A stretch of 64,000 nt of DNA from Azophilus sp965199705 (GCA_965199705.1 OZ241359.1:2604001-2668000); one strand, 5' to 3'. Shown: positions 17,009 through 25,679, counted from the first letter of the stretch. The notes: a model not told the origin generated them from the sequence alone. Numbers and translations are program-made.

Positions 17009-18271
17009 ATGATCGTGACACTTCAGAGCGAGCACATTCGCACTATCGAGCAGGTGGCCGCGTTCGTCGAGGCGAGCGAGCCGGTGACCTTCCAACCCCT
17101 GGATCGCGAGGGCGCCTATACCTTCGTGTCGAAGACGCTGGTGCGTCTTGCCTATCGGGGCTTGGACAAGCCGTCAAAGACGCTGGTGAAGCGCTACCTG
17201 GCCAAGACCACAGGTTACTCGCGCGCCCAGCTAACGCGACTCATCCGCCAGCACCGCGAGACGGCCAAGGTGGTCGACCGCCGCGACGGGAACCAGGGTC
17301 GGCCCTTCAACCGCGTTTACACGCCGACCGACATTCGCCTGCTCGCTCGTGTGGACGCCGACCTCGGCCAGATGTCCGGGCTGGCGACGCGGGTCGTTCT
17401 CCAACGCGAGCACCGGGTATTCGGCGACCGGCGCTTCGAGCGGTTGGCGCAACTCTCGGCGAGTCACTTATACAACCTGCGGCGCTCCCGGACCTACCGC
17501 ACGCACCGCACGGTCTTCCATGCGACCAAGGCGGCGACGGTGGCGGTGGGCGAACGCCGGGCGCCGCAGCCGGCGGGCCGGCCCGGCTTCCTGCGCGTCG
17601 ACACCGTTCACCAGGGCGACCGCGACGGCGCCAAGGGCGTGTATTTGATCAACCTCGTCGATCAAGTGACGCAATACGAGTTCATCGGGGCTGTCGAGGC
17701 GATCTCCGAACGCTTTCTGGTACCGGTTCTGGAGGGTCTGTTGGGGCTTTTTCCCTTTGTCGTCACCGGCTTTCACGCCGACAACGGCTCCGAGTACATC
17801 AATCACACGGTTGCGGCACTGCTCAACAAGCTGCATATCCACGAGTTCACCAAGTCGCGCCCGCGGCGCTCCACCGACAACGCGCTCGTCGAGGGGAAGA
17901 ACGCCAGCGTCATACGACGCTTTCTGGGCCACGACCACATCCCACGCCACTGCGCCGCGCTGGTCGACACCTTCACCCAGAAGCGTCTGTCACCGTATCT
18001 CAACTACCATCGACCCTGCCTGTTCGCCACCGAAAGGGAAGCCGCCAACGGTCGCATCCGGCGGGTTTACCGGCCCGCCGACGTCAGAACCCCATACGCC
18101 AAGCTGCGCTCCCTGCCCGATGCCGAAGCCTGTCTCAAGCACGGCATCACCTTCGCAGAACTCGATGCACTGGCCCACGAGCAGAGCGATCTGCAAGCGG
18201 CCAGGGCCCTCAATGCCGAACGCGCCCGCCTGTTCCAGATCATCGCCAACGCACAAACTCAAGTGGCCTGA
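17009..18271 (+). CDS. DDE-type transposase (integrase catalytic core)
   Basis: 420 residues, intact. CAGGAG lies directly before the ATG. The N-terminal half has helix-turn-helix character (TGYSRAQLTRLIRQH, then LSASHLYNLRRSRTYR). The rve catalytic core shows the three acidic residues in LRVDTVHQGD, GFHADNGSEYIN and ALVEGKNAS. It cuts and joins the element's ends. Transcription is divergent from thrC and converges on amtB. No frameshift or premature stop is seen, so the element may still be active. Confidence 0.92.
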   Translation: MIVTLQSEHIRTIEQVAAFVEASEPVTFQPLDREGAYTFVSKTLVRLAYRGLDKPSKTLVKRYLAKTTGYSRAQLTRLIRQHRETAKVVDRRDGNQGRPFNRVYTPTDIRLLARVDADLGQMSGLATRVVLQREHRVFGDRRFERLAQLSASHLYNLRRSRTYRTHRTVFHATKAATVAVGERRAPQPAGRPGFLRVDTVHQGDRDGAKGVYLINLVDQVTQYEFIGAVEAISERFLVPVLEGLLGLFPFVVTGFHADNGSEYINHTVAALLNKLHIHEFTKSRPRRSTDNALVEGKNASVIRRFLGHDHIPRHCAALVDTFTQKRLSPYLNYHRPCLFATEREAANGRIRRVYRPADVRTPYAKLRSLPDAEACLKHGITFAELDALAHEQSDLQAARALNAERARLFQIIANAQTQVA

Positions 18272-18447
18272 ATGACCGCTCTACCCTGTCCGAAGTCGCT
18301 GTTCCGCCGCACGCCTGCACGCAGGCAGCGGAACAGCGACCCAGAAACACCCTCCTTCGACAACTTCAGTCCGCATCGCCCACACAACCCAATTCAGAGA
18401 CCAAACCAACCCCCAATATCATGCCCTGGCCACCAGATCAGCCAACA

Positions 18448-18473
18448 AGTTCAGGCTCACTTTCTAATTGGAA
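18448..18473 (-). repeat. Insertion sequence right end (inverted)
   Basis: On the minus strand it reads TTCCAATTAGAAAGTGAGCC followed by TGAACT, matching the left ends apart from the 3-4 bases between TCCAA and AAAGTGAG. The stretch 18272-18447 between the transposase stop and this end holds no further gene. Confidence 0.75.
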
Positions 18474-18510
18474 TATGCTCCGGCCGGAATATGCGGGCTG
18501 CTGCGCCGGG

Positions 18511-19758
18511 CTAAACCTTGACGAACTCCGGGTAGGCTTCGATGCCGGTTTCGGCCAGGTCGGCGCCCGTGTACTCCTCCTCCTCGGAGATACGGATGCC
18601 CATTGCCCGCTTGAGGACGTACCAGACAATGAAGCTGGTGATGAAGGTCCAGGCGAAGATCACCGCAATGCCGATCAGCTGCGGCCCCAGACTTCCTTCC
18701 GGGTCGGTGAAGGCAGCGGCGATCAGGCCCCAGACGCCTGCCGAGCCGTGTACTGATATGGCGCCCACCGGATCGTCGATTCTGAGCTTGTCGAGCAGCG
18801 TGATCGAGAAGACCACGATGACTCCGCCAACCGCGCCAACCAGCATGGAGGCTTCGATGCTGCCGGCAAGCGGCGATGCCGTAATGGACACCAGTCCCGC
18901 CAGGGCGCCATTCAGCGCCATGGTCAGGTCGGCCTTGCCGAACATGAAGCGCGCCAGGATGAGCGCGGCCAGCAACCCGCCGCAGGCGGCGATATTGGTG
19001 TTGACGAACACCTGAGCCACTGCGTTAGCCTCACCGATATCGCTGACCTTCAGTTCCGACCCGCCATTGAATCCGAACCAGCCGAACCAGAGGATGAACA
19101 TGCCCAGGGTGGCCAGCGGCATGTTGGCGCCGGGCAGGGCGTTGACCCGGCCGTCGGCGCCATACTTGCCACCGCGCGGACCCAGCAGCAGCACCCCGGC
19201 AAGCGCCGCGGCGGCGCCGCACATGTGCACAACGCCGGAGCCCGCAAAGTCCACGAAGCCGAGCGCGTCCAGAGCGCCCCCACCCCACTTCCAGAAGCCC
19301 TGGACCGGGTAGATGAAGCCGGTCATCACCACCGCGAAGGCCAGAAAGGCCCACAACTTCATGCGTTCCGCCACAGCGCCGGAAACGATGGACATGGCCG
19401 TCGCCACAAACACCACCTGGAAGAAGTAGTCGGATCGGACCGAGTAGTAGGTCTCGCCACCAGAGGCCAGCACCGCGTCAGCGGTGTTCTCTGCGCCAAT
19501 GCCGAGGCCAGGAAGCAACAGCCAACTGCCTTCTCCGGCCTCCCCCGGGTACATGATCGCGTAGCCGCAAAGCATGTACATGATGCAGGCGATGGCGAAC
19601 AGCGCCACATTCTTGGTGAGGATCTCGGAGGTGTTCTTGGCGCGCACCATGCCCGCTTCAAGCATGGCAAAGCCAGGCGCCATGAACATCACCAAAACAC
19701 CCATGACCAGAAAGTAAAAGGTATCAAGCGCGTAATTGGTCTGAATCAGATCTTCCAC
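18511..19758 (-). CDS. amtB: Ammonium transporter
   Basis: 415 residues with a GTG start (19756-19758) preceded by AAGGAAGAG. Eleven membrane segments are predicted. The pore twin-histidines are in SGVVHMCGAAAAL and ISVHGSAGVWG, and the entrance segment MAPGFAMLEAGMVRAKN is typical. It conducts ammonium across the inner membrane and is gated by the adjacent P-II protein under nitrogen sufficiency. Transcription comes from the sigma-54-like promoter at 21011-21026 through the TIGR02001 gene and glnK. Confidence 0.95.
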   Translation of the reverse strand: MEDLIQTNYALDTFYFLVMGVLVMFMAPGFAMLEAGMVRAKNTSEILTKNVALFAIACIMYMLCGYAIMYPGEAGEGSWLLLPGLGIGAENTADAVLASGGETYYSVRSDYFFQVVFVATAMSIVSGAVAERMKLWAFLAFAVVMTGFIYPVQGFWKWGGGALDALGFVDFAGSGVVHMCGAAAALAGVLLLGPRGGKYGADGRVNALPGANMPLATLGMFILWFGWFGFNGGSELKVSDIGEANAVAQVFVNTNIAACGGLLAALILARFMFGKADLTMALNGALAGLVSITASPLAGSIEASMLVGAVGGVIVVFSITLLDKLRIDDPVGAISVHGSAGVWGLIAAAFTDPEGSLGPQLIGIAVIFAWTFITSFIVWYVLKRAMGIRISEEEEYTGADLAETGIEAYPEFVKV

Positions 19759-19793
19759 AATCTCTTCCTTGGTGGTTCTGTGAGAATCCGACG

Positions 19794-20132
19794 CTAGACC
19801 GCGCCGGATCCGGTTTCTCCGGTGCGGATGCGCACCACCTCTTCCAGGCTGGTGACAAAGATCTTGCCATCGCCCACCTTGCCCGTATTGGCGGACTTGG
19901 TAATTGCCTCGAGGACCTGATCAAGCAGGGCCGTATCGACAGCCACCTCAATCTTCACCTTGGGCAGAAAGTCCACCACATACTCAGCCCCGCGATAGAG
20001 CTCGGTGTGCCCCTTCTGGCGCCCGAAGCCCTTGACCTCCGTGACCGTCATGCCTTGCACGCCTATGTCGGACAGCGCCTCGCGCACATCGTCAAGCTTG
20101 AACGGTTTGATAATGGCCGTAATGAGTTTCAT
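19794..20132 (-). CDS. glnK: P-II family nitrogen regulatory protein
   Basis: 112 residues with AAGGAG before the ATG. It is a trimeric sensor of 2-oxoglutarate and ATP/ADP that blocks AmtB and modulates nitrogen control. The T-loop has the uridylylation tyrosine at 51 (YRGAEYVVDF), and the C-terminal GKIFV segment is the P-II signature. Position directly upstream of amtB makes GlnK, rather than GlnB, the better name. Confidence 0.94.
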   Translation of the reverse strand: MKLITAIIKPFKLDDVREALSDIGVQGMTVTEVKGFGRQKGHTELYRGAEYVVDFLPKVKIEVAVDTALLDQVLEAITKSANTGKVGDGKIFVTSLEEVVRIRTGETGSGAV

Positions 20133-20225
20133 CAGTCATCTCCTTCTGATAGGTGCCTTTTGTACTTGTCGGTGTGCAGGCTCCGCGCACCGTCAGGCGC
20201 GCGGCTGCACTGCACTGTTATCGGC

Positions 20226-20939
20226 CTACAGGCTCCTTGACACCGAAAGCACCAGCGTGGTGTCGCAAAGCCTGGAACCCCCAAAACACTCGCCCTTGTC
20301 CAGGTCGGTGCCCACCAGGCTGATCCCCCAGTCCAGGCCCACAGCGGAAGCGCCGAGCCCGACGGAGTAGTCCAGATAGCTGGAGTTCGGATCCACAGGA
20401 TCGCCGATGCCGAAGGCGCCGCCGGCGTCCTTGCCGTCAAACAGGTTCATGCCCAGGTGCAAGTCCAGCGATATGGCCTCGGTCAGCCCCAGCGAATAGT
20501 CGCCGTAGAGATACCAGAAGGTATCCGTTGCGGCGAAGTAGTCATTGGAAAAGGCAGCGCCTACAGTCAGGTCCTGAAAGCTAAGGCTTCCGTAGATCTC
20601 GACATAGTCGAGGTCAGGATCGGCGTCATCTTCGGGGTAGTTGTAGTAGATCACGCCGACATCGGCCGCCAGGCTGTCCGACAGGTCCGTGCTGAAGCCA
20701 GCGTAGTAGTCCACTTCAATCGTGCCGGCAGACCAGGCCGCTACGTTGGAAGCCCAGGTTCCAAAGTAGAAGCCGCTACCGAGATCGATGTCGAAACCGC
20801 CCTGAATGGCCTGCGAGCGGTCGCCCTGAGAGATGCCCCGGAAACGATAATCAGTCGTATAGGCGACATTGCCGGAGAACTCCGCCGCGCCGGCTGCGCC
20901 GGACGCCAGAAACACCAGACCGATGACGAGTTTTTTCAT
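20226..20939 (-). CDS. TIGR02001-type outer-membrane beta-barrel protein (TorF-like putative porin)
   Basis: 237 residues from the ATG at 20939 with a strong AAAGGAGGG site. A signal peptide (MKKLVIGLVFLASGAAGAAE) is followed by alternating aromatic/polar strands. The opening NVAYTTDYRFRGISQG is diagnostic of this conserved family of putative porins. It commonly precedes glnK-amtB in gammaproteobacteria, which suggests a role in outer-membrane passage of a nitrogen source, but this is inference. It is the first gene behind the sigma-54-like promoter. Confidence 0.85.
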   Translation of the reverse strand: MKKLVIGLVFLASGAAGAAEFSGNVAYTTDYRFRGISQGDRSQAIQGGFDIDLGSGFYFGTWASNVAAWSAGTIEVDYYAGFSTDLSDSLAADVGVIYYNYPEDDADPDLDYVEIYGSLSFQDLTVGAAFSNDYFAATDTFWYLYGDYSLGLTEAISLDLHLGMNLFDGKDAGGAFGIGDPVDPNSSYLDYSVGLGASAVGLDWGISLVGTDLDKGECFGGSRLCDTTLVLSVSRSL

Positions 20940-21010
20940 GATTCGAACCCTCCTTTGGTTGCTGATTGCGCCGCCGGTGCAGCGCCATGCCACGTCACGC
21001 CCTTTAGCGC

Positions 21011-21026
21011 GTCAGGATTCGTGCCA
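21011..21026 (-). promoter_or_regulatory. Sigma-54-like promoter of the TIGR02001-glnK-amtB operon
   Basis: On the minus strand TGGCACGAATCCTGAC matches the -24 element (TGGCAC) exactly. At -12 it has CTGA instead of TTGC, with correct GG-N10-G spacing. It lies about 72 bp before the first start codon. The same 16 bases recur before pspA at 27430-27445, which strongly supports function. Confidence 0.78.
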
Positions 21027-21189
21027 GGTCTGGCGTTTTCTCGAAATTTTCCTTGTCGGCGCTCACCTCGCATCGGAGAAAGCGCCCATCGAAGGTTGTG
21101 GCAGGGGCCGCGAAGACCGAGTTTCCTGCTGCAATCGCTGGCCCAGAGCCTGTTGCGCAAAGAATGGCGCGATAACGGGGCGCAATAGC

Positions 21190-21204
21190 GCACTAATTTG
21201 GTGC
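21190..21204. promoter_or_regulatory. NtrC-type enhancer site
   Basis: GCACTAATTTGGTGC matches the NtrC dyad (GCAC-N7-GTGC). It lies about 165 bp upstream of the sigma-54-like promoter, the normal enhancer distance. It implies activation under nitrogen limitation. A weaker GCGC-N7-GGCGC dyad lies near 21156. Confidence 0.65.
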
Positions 21205-21361
21205 GATTGATGCCAGGCATGGCGAATTTCCCACGCCAATCCGGGAAAAGTTCGCAGCGGCGGCCCGATGAATCATGCCTAGCATGAACAAGCGTGGCTG
21301 GCGGGGATACAGCCGTTCAGCCAAAGGAGGCCACTGCGCCAGGACCAGCGGGGAATCTGCC

Positions 21362-22939
21362 ATGCAAACTGATGTCGGTGAAGCAGCGAACGCTGCAAAC
21401 GACACCGAAGCGCGCAAGCCATTGCCGACCGTGCCAGGCGCGGCTGTGTACACACGCGCGCAACTCGGCATGAATGCGCCCAGGGTGACGGTTGAAGCTC
21501 ACGTGGGCGGCGGGTTGCCGCGCTTCACGCTGGTCGGGATGCCGGAAACGGCGGTGCGCGAGGCGCGAGACAGGGTGCGCAGCGCCCTGGAAACCAACCG
21601 GCTACGATTCCCGCCCGGGCGCGTGGTGGTCAACCTGGCGCCGGCGGATCTTGCCAAGCAGGGCGGGCGATTCGATCTCGCAATCGCCATCAGTCTGCTG
21701 GCAGCCACCCGCCAGATACCCGCCGCTCATCTGCATCGGTTCGAATTCCTCGCCGAGCTCGGCCTCTTCGGCGCCTTGCGGCATACCCGAGGCGTGCTTT
21801 CGGCTGCCCTTGCCTTGCAGGGCAAGGGCCGAACGCTGGTGGTGCCGGATGCGAATCGGGCGGAGGCCGACCTGCTGCCGGAAGAAAGCGTCATTACGTG
21901 CGGTCACCTCAGCGAGGTGCTTGCGCTTGTCAGCAAGGGCTGGCAAGCGGCGCCCAAGCCCTCTCGGAGTAGCCGCAAGACAGAGTCGCCGCCGGACCTG
22001 ATCCGGGAGGTAAAGGGCCAGAAGATAGCGAAGCGCGCCCTGCAAGTGGCAGCCGCCGGCGGCCATCATCTGCTGATGGTCGGCCCGCCCGGCGCCGGCA
22101 AGACATTGCTCGCACGCTGCATGACCGGCCTGCTGCCGCGACTGACCGAACAGCAGGCCCTGGAAGTGGCCGCCATCTATTCCAGCGCGGCCCTGATCCG
22201 GGAAGACTACCAGGACCCGCCTTGGCGGGACCCGCACCACTCGGCCACCGTGCCGGCAATCATTGGCGGCGGCTCCACGCCATCGCCCGGCGAAGTATCC
22301 CTGGCCCACCAGGGCGTACTGTTCCTCGACGAAATGCCGCACTTTCAGCCTCGTGTGCTGAATCTGCTGCGCGAGCCCCTGGAGTCGCACCAGGCGAGCA
22401 TCAGCCGCGCCAACTATCAGGTCACCTTTCCGGCAAGCTTTCAACTGATTGCAGCCATGAATCCGTGCCCTGCCGGGCGCGTATGCAGCGCCGGGCTGTG
22501 CCGCTGCCGCCGGCATCAGGTGCAGGCCTATCAAGCCAGAATTTCCGGCCCCTTGCTGGACCGGATCGACATGCAACTCTGGTTGCCGCCGATCTCCAGG
22601 GAAATCCTGGCAGACAGGCGCGAGCCGGCGGCAGAGCGGGCGCCAATGGCGGCTGAGGTGGCTGCCGCCAGATGCCGTCAACTTGAACGTCAGGGTGAAT
22701 TGAACGGGCGCAGCATCGGCCCGCGCACTGCCCGTGTTGCGCCAGTTGCGCAAGATGCCAGAAAGCTGCTGATGCAGGCGGTAGAACGCTACCAGCTTTC
22801 TGCCAGGAGCTTCCACAAGCTGATCAAGGTGGCGTGGACGATCGCAGACCTCAACCTGCAAGCGCACATCGGCCTGCCAGAAATGGCGGAGGCACTGAGC
22901 TACCGCGCCCTGGATTGGGAACACATGACCGACGCATGA
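21362..22939 (+). CDS. comM: YifB/ComM family Mg-chelatase-like AAA+ helicase
   Basis: 525 residues from the ATG at 21362; the open frame starts 29 codons earlier. The N-terminal LonC-like domain (MNAPRVTVEAHVGGGLPRFT, MPETAVREARDRVRSAL) is followed by a AAA+ module with Walker A GPPGAGKT and Walker B LFLDEMP, and a C-terminal Mg-chelatase-type domain with a CxxGxxC-like cluster (NPCPAGRVCSAGLCRC). Family members are hexameric helicases that promote branch migration of donor DNA during transformation. With dprA in the same window this fits a recombination role. Confidence 0.92.
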   Translation: MQTDVGEAANAANDTEARKPLPTVPGAAVYTRAQLGMNAPRVTVEAHVGGGLPRFTLVGMPETAVREARDRVRSALETNRLRFPPGRVVVNLAPADLAKQGGRFDLAIAISLLAATRQIPAAHLHRFEFLAELGLFGALRHTRGVLSAALALQGKGRTLVVPDANRAEADLLPEESVITCGHLSEVLALVSKGWQAAPKPSRSSRKTESPPDLIREVKGQKIAKRALQVAAAGGHHLLMVGPPGAGKTLLARCMTGLLPRLTEQQALEVAAIYSSAALIREDYQDPPWRDPHHSATVPAIIGGGSTPSPGEVSLAHQGVLFLDEMPHFQPRVLNLLREPLESHQASISRANYQVTFPASFQLIAAMNPCPAGRVCSAGLCRCRRHQVQAYQARISGPLLDRIDMQLWLPPISREILADRREPAAERAPMAAEVAAARCRQLERQGELNGRSIGPRTARVAPVAQDARKLLMQAVERYQLSARSFHKLIKVAWTIADLNLQAHIGLPEMAEALSYRALDWEHMTDA

Positions 22940-23001
22940 CCGGCCAGGACATTGCGCAAGGACAGCACCGCAGAGGATTAGCTCAAACATTGCACCAGGG
23001 C

Positions 23002-23037
23002 GTTGAAGGCAAGCCCCCTGTTGAAGGCAAGCCCCCT
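23002..23037 (+). repeat. Perfect 18-bp tandem duplication
   Basis: GTTGAAGGCAAGCCCCCT occurs twice back to back (23002-23019 and 23020-23037) in the spacer between comM and the SDR gene. Probably a recent slippage product. Confidence 0.8.
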
Positions 23038-23092
23038 TGCAACCGGCGCCGGGGACAGCGAGCATCACCGCCCCGGCAAGCGGAGCAACAGC

Positions 23093-23878
23093 ATGGAACT
23101 GAAAGATCAAATCGCGATCGTGACCGGCGCCGGGTCCGGTATCGGCCGGGCGCTTGCGCTGGCGCTTGCAGCAGAGGGCAGCCGAGCCGTCGTGTGCACG
23201 GATCTGAACGCCGACAGCGCCAGCGAAACCGCTGCCCTGATCGGCTCGACCGCCAGCGCCAGCGTTCTGGACGTGGCCAATGATGCAGCCATCGAGGCGC
23301 TTGTTCAGGATACGGAAGTCCGTTATGGACGCGTGGACCTCTTCGTATCCAACGCCGGCTACGGGCAAACCGGCGGGCTCGACCTGCCAAACGAGGACTG
23401 GGCGCGCATGATGCAGGTGCATACCTGGGCGCATGTGTCTGCCGCCCGGGCAGTGATTCCGGGAATGCTGCGCCGCGGTCGCGGCTACCTGTTGAACACC
23501 GCGTCCGCCGCCGGTCTGCTGACGCAGATCAATTCTGGCCCCTACGCCGTCTCCAAACATGCCGCCGTCGGCTTCGCCGAGTGGATTGCAATCACCTATG
23601 GCGACCGTGGCATCGGCATCTCCCTGCTCTGCCCCCAGGCCGTGCGCACCAACATCGGCGGCGACAACCCGGATGAACTGACCACGGGCCAGGCGAGCCT
23701 GGACGGTGTGCTGGAGCCTGAAACCGTGGCCGATGCCTGTATCGAGGCGATTCGCGCAGAACGCTTCCTCGTGCTGCCGCACCCGCAGGTGGCTACCTAT
23801 TTCCAGCGCAAGGCCAATGACCCGGACCGCTGGCTACAGGGGATGCGCCGATTCCGCGACCGCATGGAGGGCAATTGA
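23093..23878 (+). CDS. Short-chain dehydrogenase/reductase (SDR)
   Basis: 261 residues from the ATG at 23093, with GGAG about 8 bases upstream. The cofactor loop is TGAGSGIG, with NAGYG further on. The catalytic serine lies in LNTASAAG and the Tyr-x3-Lys in YAVSKHA. After the first beta strand pair, CTDLN carries an acidic residue, which usually favours NAD(H). It is a single-domain oxidoreductase acting on an unknown alcohol or ketone. Neighbours give no pathway. Confidence 0.88.
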   Translation: MELKDQIAIVTGAGSGIGRALALALAAEGSRAVVCTDLNADSASETAALIGSTASASVLDVANDAAIEALVQDTEVRYGRVDLFVSNAGYGQTGGLDLPNEDWARMMQVHTWAHVSAARAVIPGMLRRGRGYLLNTASAAGLLTQINSGPYAVSKHAAVGFAEWIAITYGDRGIGISLLCPQAVRTNIGGDNPDELTTGQASLDGVLEPETVADACIEAIRAERFLVLPHPQVATYFQRKANDPDRWLQGMRRFRDRMEGN

Positions 23879-23985
23879 GCGATTGTGACCATCGCCTGCC
23901 CGCCGAAGCCTGCCCGCCGAAGAGAGTGCGCCTGTCGATTCGCCCTGCAGTCCGCCGCACGGCAACTCAAGCTGATTCCGAGAAG

Positions 23986-24061
23986 TGGCTCCGCCTGCTG
24001 GGCTCGAACCAGCGACCCGCTGATTAACAGTCAGCTGCTCTACCAACTGAGCTAAGGCGGA
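23986..24061 (-). tRNA. tRNA-Asn (GUU)
   Basis: A 76-nt cloverleaf on the minus strand. The acceptor stem TCCGCCT pairs with AGGCGGA, the D-arm is GCTCAGTTGGTAGAGC, the anticodon loop is CTGTTAA (anticodon GTT), and the T-arm is GCTGGTTCGAGCCCAGC. GCCA ends the molecule, so CCA is encoded. Confidence 0.97.
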
Positions 24062-24384
24062 AAAGCGCTCGCACCAGCAGCGGGCCTGACAAAAGATGCC
24101 CTGCCGCACGATGCCCGGTCATTGTAGGCGGGTTCAGGGCAAAAGCAAATCTTCAGCCGGCCTCGTCGCGGCCCCCGGGCGCCAGCCAGCCAACGCTTCG
24201 CCTGATCCGTTCAAGCACTGTTCGGGCGCCTTGGACTCTGCCTTGGCGCGTATTGCCCCGGCACGATTTGCCTGACCCGTTGAAACACTGTTCGGGGGCG
24301 CTGCTTTTCGCTGAGTTGTACGAGTCGTACAATCAGGCGTCTGCATCGCAGGCCGCAGAATTTGGACAGACCGGAGGATGTCGA
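24062..24384. other. Spacer between tRNA-Asn and the PHP gene with a pair of imperfect repeats
   Basis: 323 bp without a gene. A 31-nt unit around CGTTCAAGCACTGTTCGGG (24200-24230) recurs with four to five differences at 24270-24300. A GTACGAGTCGTAC palindrome lies at about 24317-24329 upstream of the PHP gene. Promoters for the tRNA and the PHP gene should be here but are not distinct by eye. Confidence 0.5.
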
Positions 24385-25662
24385 ATGCGCTTCTGTACAG
24401 GGAAATTGTTGATCACGCTGGCGTTGACGGCGCTGGCCAGCCAGGTGGCGGGCCAGGATCTCGCGCGCGTGCCGCCAGCCAGTCAGATACCGCCGAAGCT
24501 GTTCGTGAATCCGCCCGGCTATTACAGTCTCACAGTCGATTTGCATACGCACAGCGTCTTTTCCGATGGCCACGTCTGGCCGACCATTCGGGTGGAAGAA
24601 GCCCTGCGCGACGGGCTCGACGCCATAGCGGTCACCGAGCACCTGGAGTGGCAGCCGCGTCGCGCTGACCTGCCGCACCCGGATCGCAACCGCGCCTACG
24701 AGAAGACGCTGGCCGCCGTGCCGGAGGGCTGGGACCTGATCGTGATTCCCGGCGCGGAGATCACCCGCGAATTCACCTATCCTTCAGGCGATGCCGGCCC
24801 GGGGCATCTGAACGCAGTTTTCATCCAGGACGCCAATCAGCTGGTTGTCGCCAGGGGCGCCGAGCAGGTCACGGACGCGACCGAGTACTACATAGCGGCA
24901 AACGCCTGGCCGCCAGCCAAAGCTGTGGAAGCAGCGATGGCGCAGGGGGCCTTCATCTTCTGGAACCATCCCTATGCGGCGCGCAACTTCAGCCGCAACG
25001 CCGTTCCCAGTCTGAACCGGTTTCATCAGCAAATGCTTGAGGCAGGCCAGCTACACGGCATCGAAATTGCGAACGGCCATACCTACTCGGAGGAAGCCCA
25101 CGCCATCGCTCTGGAAAATGACCTCGCCCTGATCGGGGTCTCGGATGTGCATGGGCTGACGGCCTGGGACTACCCAAAGAGCCTGCCGGCACACAGGCCG
25201 ATGACCCTCGTGCTGGCGGAAGAGCAGAGTTCCGGGTCGGTTCGTAACGCACTCTTTGCGCGTCGCACCCTGGTGTGGTTTCGAGATCTGCTGATCGGCC
25301 GGGAGCCGGCGCTTCAGGCCCAGGTACGCGCCTGTCTCGACATCCGAGACGTCGCCTGGCGCGAAGACGTCGAGCTCCTGGAGGTGACGCACGTCAACGA
25401 TTGCGCACTGCCCATGCACATGCAGAATCTGTCCGATCACAGCTTTGAGCAGGGTGGCGATCACTTCCGGATCCCAGCCCACGGCACGCTGAAGCAGACG
25501 ATCCGGCCACTGGGCCGGGCCGCCCCGGGCCGAGTCGCTGAGCTGGAAATCCGGGTAGCAGTGCTCAATGCGCTGACCGCGCCCAAGACCCCGCTTGAGC
25601 TCTCTCACAAGCTGGATCTGTCGGCCCTGGAGACGCCAGGGCAAGACGCCGGGGCGCTCTGA
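24385..25662 (+). CDS. Secreted PHP-domain metal-dependent phosphoesterase-like protein
   Basis: 425 residues from the ATG at 24385, with GGAGG seven bases upstream. A signal peptide covers about residues 1-23 (ending SQVAGQ). The PHP metal-binding motifs follow: DLHTHSVFSDG, VTEHLEW, GAEIT, FWNHP and GVSDVHG. PHP proteins hydrolyse phosphoesters with up to three metal ions; periplasmic versions of this kind are common but uncharacterised. A C-terminal region of about 120 residues has a beta-rich look. The substrate is unknown. Confidence 0.85.
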   Translation: MRFCTGKLLITLALTALASQVAGQDLARVPPASQIPPKLFVNPPGYYSLTVDLHTHSVFSDGHVWPTIRVEEALRDGLDAIAVTEHLEWQPRRADLPHPDRNRAYEKTLAAVPEGWDLIVIPGAEITREFTYPSGDAGPGHLNAVFIQDANQLVVARGAEQVTDATEYYIAANAWPPAKAVEAAMAQGAFIFWNHPYAARNFSRNAVPSLNRFHQQMLEAGQLHGIEIANGHTYSEEAHAIALENDLALIGVSDVHGLTAWDYPKSLPAHRPMTLVLAEEQSSGSVRNALFARRTLVWFRDLLIGREPALQAQVRACLDIRDVAWREDVELLEVTHVNDCALPMHMQNLSDHSFEQGGDHFRIPAHGTLKQTIRPLGRAAPGRVAELEIRVAVLNALTAPKTPLELSHKLDLSALETPGQDAGAL

Positions 25663-25679
25663 ACCTGGCATGACGCGAT

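Larger units (their letters stand above)
16888..18499 (+). mobile_element. Insertion sequence with a single DDE transposase
   Basis: One transposase gene flanked by inverted ends. The inner ends share AAAGTGAGCCTGAACT (left copies at 16926-16951 and 16961-16986; right copy at 18448-18473, inverted). Outside these, AGCCCGCATA at 16888-16897 is inverted at 18490-18499, and CCGG and AGCAT blocks between also match with a gap at the left. The true boundary may thus be the outer pair. No clear target duplication is visible. The element lies between thrC and the 3' end of amtB without interrupting either coding sequence. Family is not certain; the protein is of the rve/DDE integrase class. Confidence 0.8.
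20940..21361. other. Divergent regulatory spacer between the glnK-amtB operon and comM
   Basis: 422 bp with no gene. It contains the sigma-54-like promoter at 21011-21026 and an NtrC-like dyad at 21190-21204, both serving the leftward operon. Toward comM only weak candidate promoter elements are seen. Confidence 0.6.

Noticed and set aside
16875..18510. Composite transposon or prophage spanning the insertion sequence
   Set aside because: Only one transposase and no second element, cargo or phage gene is present.
21602..23782. Very long open frame on the minus strand opposite comM and the SDR gene
   Set aside because: It is antisense to two clearly recognisable genes, has no known domain, and arises from codon bias in high-G+C DNA.
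23002..24300. Possible CRISPR-like array from the repeats at 23002, 24200 and 24270
   Set aside because: The units differ from each other, are only paired, and no cas genes are present.
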